Below, in pieces: positions 59,101 to 64,000 of a stretch of DNA of 64,000 bases. Position numbers and translations under genes: made by a program. Position 1 is the first letter of the stretch. Every line of letters begins with the position of its first letter. The stretch spans positions 1 through 64,000 of the forward strand of contig UCIV01000036.1 in the NCBI GenBank assembly GCA_900472575.1. The letters run 5' to 3'. This DNA comes from Hyphomicrobiales bacterium. GTDB lineage: Bacteria > Pseudomonadota > Alphaproteobacteria > Rhizobiales > Rhizobiaceae. A model generated the notes under the pieces. The model searched no databases. It saw only the letters and a list, made by a program, of their open reading frames with translations, and was not told the origin of the DNA.

Positions 59101-59584
59101 GGACGAGGTCTCGCTGTTTCTGCATCAGGTGGTTTCGGATCTGCCCGATGAGCAGCAGAAGATGATCCGCAAGGCGCGCAGCAGGGATGCGTTGCTGGAA
59201 GGCCGACGGATCCTGATCGTCGAAGACGATGTTCGCAACGTGTATGCTCTGACCAACATTCTCGAACCGCGCGGAGCCGTCATAGAGATCGCCCGCAACG
59301 GCCAGGAGGCGCTCGACAAGCTTGGCCAGTCGCAGGGCGATGCGGCCAAGGCCATCGATCTCGTCCTGATGGATGTCATGATGCCCGTCATGGACGGACT
59401 GACGGCTACCCGCACGATCCGAAGAAATCCTGACTGGAAGAAGCTGCCGATCATCACGCTCACCGCCAAGGCGATGCCTGACGACCAGCAGCGCTGCATC
59501 GAGGCCGGAGCCAACGATTACATGGCAAAGCCCCTCGATGTGGAGAAGCTGCTCTCACTCGTACGTGTGTGGATGCCGCGGTGA
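56153..59584 (+). CDS. Hybrid sensor histidine kinase (CHASE3-GAF-HisKA-HATPase-three receivers)
   Basis: The 1143-residue membrane sensor has a first membrane helix (~20-40), a periplasmic CHASE3 domain with DAETGQRGFVLTNSERYLEP, and a second helix (~190-212). A GAF-like domain (~240-380) and a long Gln/Glu coiled coil (~385-470) follow. HisKA has its His at ~484 (FLANMSHELRTPLNS). The ATPase domain contains GTGLGLSISREL. Three receivers begin at ~751 (LLVIEDDDTF), ~873 (VLIVEDNEVQ) and ~1019 (ILIVEDDVRN). It heads a four-gene unit with CheR, CheB and a second hybrid kinase. An EcfG-type promoter lies upstream. The signal is unknown. Confidence 0.95.
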   Translation: MTTYATAPSKRTLGLDPSVAFSLAGALAFFVISAAVSWYNVQTLRSNNERVVHSHEVIVGLSDLLSLIQDAETGQRGFVLTNSERYLEPYNAAITAIPKRVETIGDMISDNASQQQRLAMLRSHVDAKLSELRESIDLRRTQGVDAALAVVNSDRGKAEMDAVRAQLTSMRQEEARLRAQRLAEMESAYTTAFASSILAGLLGILLTLAIAALMRQSTLSRRRQDWLQAGEVGLNAAVTGDRRIEELGDNILEFLARYTGAVAGAIFVQGEDEFELASTWGVRENASVPDRFKPREGLLGQAVSGAKPILVSDVPDGYLTFGSALGTNKPKHLLISPGGVDGAVNSVIELGFLRAIDEKILTFLDQASASIATAVRSAKYRSDLQNLLRETQRQAEELQVQGEELRVSNEELEEQGRALKESQARLEQQQVELEQTNSQLEEQAQQLEGQRDDLEKVNASVQLKARELEQASRYKSDFLANMSHELRTPLNSSLILAKLLADNPDDNLTQEQVKYAQTIQSSGNDLLTLINDILDLSKIEAGHVDITPEPVSLERMAGSIRQLFDPVARSKELEFDIEMTPEAPAVIETDPQRLEQVIKNLLSNAFKFTEKGKVTLALRSAGDGQLALAVSDTGIGIAEEQQNSIFEAFHQADGTISRRFGGTGLGLSISRELVRLLGGTIHLTSRHGQGSTFTVIVPVSYDPSRVLPRNIRTAETIAAPRPVVEEARPSTISRHEIVEDDRAAPSDGRRTLLVIEDDDTFSAILRDLAREMGFRALVAGTAYDALDLARQHMPSAIVLDVGLPDQSGLSVLDRLKRDVRTRHIPIHIVSADDYAETALSLGAVGYVMKPVQREQLVEVLQKLDAKLSQGVHRVLIVEDNEVQRQAVAKLLTSHDVETIGAGTAAECLTLLKEQTFDCMVLDLSLPDASGYQLLETISADSSHSFPPVIVYTGRVLSADEEQRLRRYSKSIIIKGAKSPERLLDEVSLFLHQVVSDLPDEQQKMIRKARSRDALLEGRRILIVEDDVRNVYALTNILEPRGAVIEIARNGQEALDKLGQSQGDAAKAIDLVLMDVMMPVMDGLTATRTIRRNPDWKKLPIITLTAKAMPDDQQRCIEAGANDYMAKPLDVEKLLSLVRVWMPR

Positions 59585-60414
59585 TCGAGACCTTCGAAAA
59601 AGTCGAGGACATTGAAATCCGGCTTCTGCTAGAGGCGCTTCATGTCCGCTACCACTATGACTTCCGCAACTATGCGATGGGGTCGATCAAGCGTCGGTTG
59701 AGGCAGGCCCGTGATCAGATGGGCTTTGCGACGATCTCGGCCCTGCAGGAGCGTGTGCTGCATGACGAGACGATGCTTCCGCGTCTCCTTGGCTATCTTA
59801 CGGTCCAGGTCAGCGAGATGTTTCGAGATCCCGGCTATTTTCGCGCCATCCGCGAAGATGTCGTTCCCCATCTAAGGACCTATCCATCGCTGAAGATCTG
59901 GGTTGCCGGCTGCAGCTGCGGCGAGGAGCTTTATTCGCTGGCGATCCTGTTTCGCGAGGAGGGTCTTGAAGACCGGACCATCTTTTACGCCACCGACATC
60001 AACCAGGATGCGCTGCGAATGGCCGAGGCCGGCGTCTATGAGTTGGACCGGATCCAGCTGTTCACGGAGAACCATCGCAAGTCGGGTGGCAAGTCCTCAC
60101 TTTCCGACTATTACAGCGCAGGGTACGGCCGGGTCTCCTTCGACCGAACGCTTCGAGAACGTGTCGTTTTTTCCGACCATAGCCTCGTCACCGATGCGGT
60201 ATTCGGCGAGATGCACCTAATCTCCTGCCGCAATGTGATGATCTATTTCGACCGGCCGCTGCAGGATCGAGCGGTCGGTCTTTTTAAAGAGTCGTTGGCG
60301 CGCAAGGGTTTCCTGGGGATCGGCGCGAAGGAAAGCCTTCGATTCTCGGCGCATGGCGAAGAGTTCAAAGAATTCGTGCGCGAGGAAAAAATCTATCAGA
60401 GGGTGAGCAGATGA
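59581..60414 (+). CDS. CheR-family methyltransferase
   Basis: CheR-type enzymes methylate glutamates of receptors using S-adenosylmethionine. The product has the N-terminal helical domain (YDFRNYAMGSIKRRLRQARD) and then VSEMFRDPGYFRAIRE. The SAM-binding motif is KIWVAGCSCGEELYSLAI, with YATDINQDALRMAEAGVY and CRNVMIYFDRPLQDRAV following. I favour the GTG at 59581, which overlaps the kinase stop (GTGA); a GTG at 59569 is also in frame. The C-terminus lacks the receptor-binding tail. No chemoreceptor gene is nearby, so it probably serves this kinase system. Confidence 0.92.
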   Translation: MIETFEKVEDIEIRLLLEALHVRYHYDFRNYAMGSIKRRLRQARDQMGFATISALQERVLHDETMLPRLLGYLTVQVSEMFRDPGYFRAIREDVVPHLRTYPSLKIWVAGCSCGEELYSLAILFREEGLEDRTIFYATDINQDALRMAEAGVYELDRIQLFTENHRKSGGKSSLSDYYSAGYGRVSFDRTLRERVVFSDHSLVTDAVFGEMHLISCRNVMIYFDRPLQDRAVGLFKESLARKGFLGIGAKESLRFSAHGEEFKEFVREEKIYQRVSR

Positions 60415-60980
60415 GCGCTGCCTGCCCAAGGGCAATCGTCATTGGCGCTTCGGCTGGAGCACTGGAGGCGCTTACCGCCATCCTGCCGGATTTGCCAGGC
60501 GATTTTCCGTTGCCAATCATTATCGTCGTGCATATCCCGCCCGACAAGCGCAGTGTTCTTGCCGAGCTGTTCGGGGCGAAATGCCGGATCGGGGTAATCG
60601 AGGTTGAGGACAAGGAACCATTGCGGGCCGCGACCGCCTATTTTGCACCGCCGGACTACCATCTGTTGGTCGAGGACTTCGAAACGCTGGGCCTCACCAA
60701 TGAGGAGCCGGTTCTTTTCTCCAGGCCGTCGGTCGATGTCTTGTTCGAAAGCGCCGCCGACGTCTTTGGTGCGAGTTCAGTCGGCATCCTGCTGACCGGC
60801 GCCAATCAGGACGGCGCAAGGGGCCTTTTGGCGATTGCGAACGCCGGCGGGCACGTGATCGTCCAAGACCCTGAAACTGCTTTTGCTGCTGCCATGCCCG
60901 AGGCAGGCCTGGCGCTCTGCCCCGATGCGACAGTCATGTCGCTTGACGGAATATCCCAATACTTGAGGAGGATCGGCTGA
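60411..60980 (+). CDS. CheB-type methylesterase domain protein
   Basis: The 189-residue protein has only the CheB catalytic domain. The Ser-His-Asp triad is visible as S14 (GASAGA), H41 (VVHIPP) and D134 (LLTGANQDGA). The usual N-terminal receiver is missing, so activity is not controlled by direct phosphorylation in the normal way. It overlaps the cheR stop by four bases (ATGA). Together with CheR it may set the methylation state of the neighbouring kinase or another partner. Confidence 0.92.
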   Translation: MSAACPRAIVIGASAGALEALTAILPDLPGDFPLPIIIVVHIPPDKRSVLAELFGAKCRIGVIEVEDKEPLRAATAYFAPPDYHLLVEDFETLGLTNEEPVLFSRPSVDVLFESAADVFGASSVGILLTGANQDGARGLLAIANAGGHVIVQDPETAFAAAMPEAGLALCPDATVMSLDGISQYLRRIG

Positions 60981-60981
60981 A

Positions 60982-62529
60982 ATGAGCCAGGTTTCGTTTC
61001 TGTTGGTCGATGATCTCGAAGAGAACTTGATCTCTCTCGAGGCCCTGCTGCGCCGGGAAGACCTGAACCTGCTCAAGGCTCGCTCCGGCGATCAGGCATT
61101 GGAGCTTCTCCTAGAGCATGATGTCGCGCTGGCGCTGATTGACGTCCAGATGCCAGGCTTGAATGGCTTTGAGCTTGCCGAACTGATGCGCGGGAATGAG
61201 CGCACACGCCGGGTGCCTATTATATTCGTCACGGCCGGCAACACAGCGGACAGCCGCTGGCGGTTTCAGGGATACGAGGCGGGCGCCGTCGATTTCATCC
61301 AGAAGCCGATCGAACCTGATATCCTTCGCAGCAAGACTGTGGTTTTCTTCGAACTCTACCTACAGCGGCAACAAATCGCCGCCCAGCGTGACGAACTGCA
61401 ACTGCAGGCCGAAGCATTGAAGGATGCCGATCGACGCAAGAACGAGTTCCTGGCAACACTTGCCCATGAACTGCGCAACCCGCTGGCTCCCCTGCGCAAT
61501 GGGCTAGACATTTTGAAACGCAACCCGAATGGTCAGAATGCAGGCGAAATCCGCAACATGATGGACCGACAGTTGGTTCATCTCGTTCGGCTGATCGATG
61601 ATCTTCTTGACGTGTCACGCGTCAGTCAGGGAAAGATCGAACTTCGAAAAGCTCCGGTCAGGATCGACGAGATCGTCAACTCCGCGACCGAAGCCAGTCG
61701 TCCTCTGATCGACGGGGCAAGGCACGCCTTGACGATCGATTTGCCGGTCGGCGCGCAATGGGTTGATGGCGATCAGGTCCGCCTGTCCCAAGCCCTGTCA
61801 AACCTCTTGAACAATGCCGCCAAATACACTCCGCGGGGCGGGAAGGTCACCCTCACCGTGCGAACGGAAGGCGACCAAGTGGTCATCGTGGTAACCGACA
61901 ACGGGGTCGGGATTCCGGAAAACATGCAGGCCAAGGTCTTCCAGCTTTTCACCCAGATAGACGACCATCTAGAACGCTCCCAGGGCGGGCTCGGCATCGG
62001 CCTTGCCCTCGTCCGGCAGCTCGTCGAAATGCACGGTGGCTCGGTGGAGGCATTTAGTGCGGGGCCGGGGACCGGCAGCCGTTTCACGATCAGGCTCCCC
62101 TCGTTGCCTGCATCGGAACTTCCCGCAGAAACGGAACAGCTATCGACCGGCATCCCTTCGTTCAGACCGCTGAAGGTGCTTGTCGTTGACGACAATCCGA
62201 TTATCGCGGACACGTTGGGGATGATGTTGGAAGATATCGGCCACGAATTCGAGGCAGTCCACGACGGTCGGGAGGCCCTTGATGCAGCCAGGCACTACCA
62301 TCCTGACGTCATTCTCCTCGATATTGGTCTCCCCGGCATGAATGGCTATGAGGTTTGCCGCGCGTTTCGCAGCGAGGCTGAGTTTCTGACCACGCCCATA
62401 ATCGCGCAGACCGGCTGGGGCCAGGATCGCGACAAGGAACTAGCGACCGAGGCCGGCTTCAATTTCCATCTGACGAAACCCGTCCCACTGGAACAGTTAC
62501 AGAAGGTGTTTTCGAGACTTGCAAATTAG
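60982..62529 (+). CDS. Hybrid kinase with N- and C-terminal receivers
   Basis: The 515-residue cytoplasmic protein starts with a receiver (SFLLVDDLEENLISLEALLR, ALIDVQMPGLNGFELAELM). HisKA follows at ~155-165 (LATLAHELRNPLAPLRNGLD), then an ATPase domain with GGLGIGLALVRQLVEMHGGS. A second receiver begins at ~398 (KVLVVDDNPIIADTLGMMLE). There is no membrane segment. It starts one base after cheB and probably relays phosphate from the first kinase. It has no DNA-binding output domain, so the final target is not in the window. Confidence 0.93.
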   Translation: MSQVSFLLVDDLEENLISLEALLRREDLNLLKARSGDQALELLLEHDVALALIDVQMPGLNGFELAELMRGNERTRRVPIIFVTAGNTADSRWRFQGYEAGAVDFIQKPIEPDILRSKTVVFFELYLQRQQIAAQRDELQLQAEALKDADRRKNEFLATLAHELRNPLAPLRNGLDILKRNPNGQNAGEIRNMMDRQLVHLVRLIDDLLDVSRVSQGKIELRKAPVRIDEIVNSATEASRPLIDGARHALTIDLPVGAQWVDGDQVRLSQALSNLLNNAAKYTPRGGKVTLTVRTEGDQVVIVVTDNGVGIPENMQAKVFQLFTQIDDHLERSQGGLGIGLALVRQLVEMHGGSVEAFSAGPGTGSRFTIRLPSLPASELPAETEQLSTGIPSFRPLKVLVVDDNPIIADTLGMMLEDIGHEFEAVHDGREALDAARHYHPDVILLDIGLPGMNGYEVCRAFRSEAEFLTTPIIAQTGWGQDRDKELATEAGFNFHLTKPVPLEQLQKVFSRLAN

Positions 62530-62608
62530 TTGGAGGCATCACCCGCAGAATAATTGCAGGTCGTATTTAAGCTCTTGATGAAGATCGAAATTTTGGCCCA
62601 CCTATTCT

Positions 62609-63786
62609 TCATGAACTGAGAGGTAGAGGATCGGTGCCTTCGCTCAGGATTGCAAGGTACCGTCTATAACTAAACACACGGGCACGCTTGCGGCCAGTGA
62701 CCTCATCAACGATGCCCAATCGCTCCAGGTCTGCGAGCGCGGCGTTAACCGTTGGTGCGGACAGACCTGTTATCTGAACAATCTGGTTCGCCGTGTGAAA
62801 GGGGTTTTTCTGAAATAGCTCGTGAATGCGAAGGACCGACCCTGCTCTGTCACTTTCCATCGTGATCTTCTCCCGATCTTCCTTGAAAAGATCAACGATC
62901 TGCGTGGCAGCCTCAAATGCCTGATTGGCAGTGTCGGCGACGCCTGCGAGGAAGAAGTCCAACCAAGCTTCCCAGTTTCCGTTTTCGCGAACCTCCTGCA
63001 GCAACCGATAATATTTTCTCCGATGGGACTTCAGATAGAGGCTGAAGGTAGAGAAGCGGCTTTTGCAGCACGCCGTTCATGCAAAGATACAGGGTTACAA
63101 GCAGGCGGCCGATACGACCATTACCATCGAGAAACGGATGGATTGTTTCGAATTGCACATGCAACAGGCCAGCCTTTATCAGTGCCGGCAACCGCGATTG
63201 ATCGTCATGCATGAAGCGCTCGAACGCATCCAGGCAACCTGCCAGTTCAGTGACGGGTGGTGGCACGAAAAGTACGTTACCGGGCCGCGTGCCACCAATC
63301 CAATTTTGCGAGCGGCGGAACTCTCCGGGATCCTTGGTGCCTCCTCGCAAACTGTGCAGGAGACTGGCGCATCTCGCGGATCAGACGCAATGACATGGGC
63401 AGCGTTTCCAGCCGCTCCAAACCATACATCATGGCGTCGACGTAGTTGGAGACTTCACGAATATCATCAACCGGCTGCTTAGCCTGAGCTTCGGTTTCGA
63501 CCGCAAAAGATCGGAAAGCGTCGACTGCGTACCTTCAATCTGCGAGGAAAGAACAGCTTCCTTTCTCGCATACATGTAGAGAAAGCTCCTGTCGCAGGGG
63601 CAGCATTGTGATACCATCTAGGCGTCCTAGCGCTCGCTCTGCTAGGCTGAGGCGCTCAAGCAAAGAAAGCACATCATTCGCCGGCTCGGATGGCAATGGT
63701 GGAGGGACGAACGCACGCACTGTTTCATTGGCAGCGACCGTTTCGACGAAGCGACCCAAGCGATGTTTGGATTCGGAATCAGACAT
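62609..63786 (-). pseudogene. Fic-family protein with several frameshifts
   Basis: Read on the minus strand, four overlapping frames rebuild one ~390-aa Fic protein. MSDSESKHRLGRFVETVAAN starts it, and MYARKEAVLSSQIEGTQSTL has the inhibitory-helix type (S/T)xxxE(G/N) motif. KDPGEFRRSQNWIGG and the catalytic HPFLDGNGRIGRLLV follow, then NGNWEAWLDFFLAGVADTAN and a winged-helix end (LSAPTVNAALADLERLGIVD). At least three frame changes break it (near 63600, 63350 and 63010). Intact relatives transfer AMP to target proteins and often have the same C-terminal DNA-binding helix. As it stands no full-length product is possible. Confidence 0.85.
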
Positions 63787-63856
63787 AACCCGATATCAGG
63801 CGCGCGCCTTATTTAAACAATAAGCATTTTATTTAATTAACCGGCAGACTTAGATA

Positions 63857-63877
63857 AGCGCGCTTAATTAGCGCGCT
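63857..63877. promoter_or_regulatory. Palindrome upstream of the Fic pseudogene
   Basis: AGCGCGC, seven bases, GCGCGCT is a perfect inverted repeat 70 bases ahead of the Fic gene start. An AT-rich TTATT/AATAA pair lies between. It could be an operator for the gene's own winged-helix domain or another regulator. Confidence 0.35.
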
Positions 63878-64000
63878 GACATTGAATTCCTGAGATTTGA
63901 TCCAGGCGGCATGCGAGCCCTAATACGATTATTAAGCGCCATTAAAAGTGACACGCCCGATACATCTTTTGTCAAACCTCGCCTCCTATTCCCGCTCGCC

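Noticed and set aside
1..64000. CRISPR arrays, tRNA or rRNA genes, replication or conjugation genes
   Set aside because: No regular short repeats with spacers, no cloverleaf-like segments and no rep or tra gene families were recognised on reading both strands.

Overview
The window looks like a piece of a Rhizobiaceae (Rhizobium/Agrobacterium/Ensifer-type alphaproteobacterium) accessory replicon or genomic island. The evidence is the gene content: DUF982, DUF4167, DUF6894, DUF1488 and Usg families, paired DUF892 ferritin-like proteins, a ROSE-type leader on an hsp20 gene, a CIRCE-like site ahead of groES-groEL, and many promoters of the alphaproteobacterial EcfG type. Rearranged gene fragments and insertion-sequence remnants (IS110, IS3, IS66) are unusually dense. 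No rRNA, tRNA, CRISPR array or replication gene was seen.

Layout. 0-5.5 kb: an HxlR-type regulator, a broken Fic gene joined to an IS110 tail, several small genes, then decayed copies of a desaturase and of a glycosyltransferase/debranching-enzyme pair. 5.6-9.4 kb: stress genes (PepSY-like, general-stress-17M-like, DUF892), a catalase fragment, a truncated glf and a DUF707 gene. 9.8-17.2 kb: an IS110 remnant, then a six-gene minus-strand operon for a periplasmic molybdenum aldehyde oxidoreductase (paoABC) with xdhC, moaA and a mocA-like gene. 17.5-22.6 kb: CPA1 antiporter, EthD-like protein, a PAS pseudogene, DUF6894, a Crp/Fnr regulator, and an HWE histidine kinase cut by an IS3 remnant. 22.6-33.8 kb: a stress cluster with small membrane and secreted proteins, DUF982, Mn-catalase, an EcfG-like sigma factor, DUF4142, DUF892, a membrane protein, a fatty acid desaturase and DUF72. 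33.8-36.9 kb: fragments (HAD, glycoside hydrolase, alaE), DUF982 and hsp20. 37-46.6 kb: usg, groES-groEL, a VOC protein, many small proteins, a shortened cold-shock protein, a transglutaminase-like gene with a nonsense codon, and a second desaturase fragment. 47.2-50.6 kb: the intact glycosyltransferase/debranching pair. 51-55.4 kb: a diguanylate cyclase and broken MBL, ABC and GH43 genes. 55.8-62.5 kb: hybrid kinase - CheR - CheB - hybrid kinase. 62.6-63.8 kb: a multiply frameshifted Fic gene.

How it fits together. The clearest system-level signal is a general-stress regulon. An EcfG-like sigma factor (27257-27754) sits among at least ten intergenic sites matching GGAAC-N17-GTT, placed ahead of Mn-catalase, DUF982, membrane and secreted stress proteins and the kinase/CheR/CheB operon. 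Two of these promoters lie inside a ~270-bp repeat present at 24.5 and 40.6 kb, which also carries two conserved hairpins and may encode a stress-induced small RNA. The usual NepR and PhyR partners are not seen, although a truncated HWE kinase and two receiver-like ORFs are present. Heat control is represented separately by the ROSE-like leader and the CIRCE-like operator. Much of the rest is gene turnover: about twenty partial or broken genes, several with a fuller copy elsewhere in the window.
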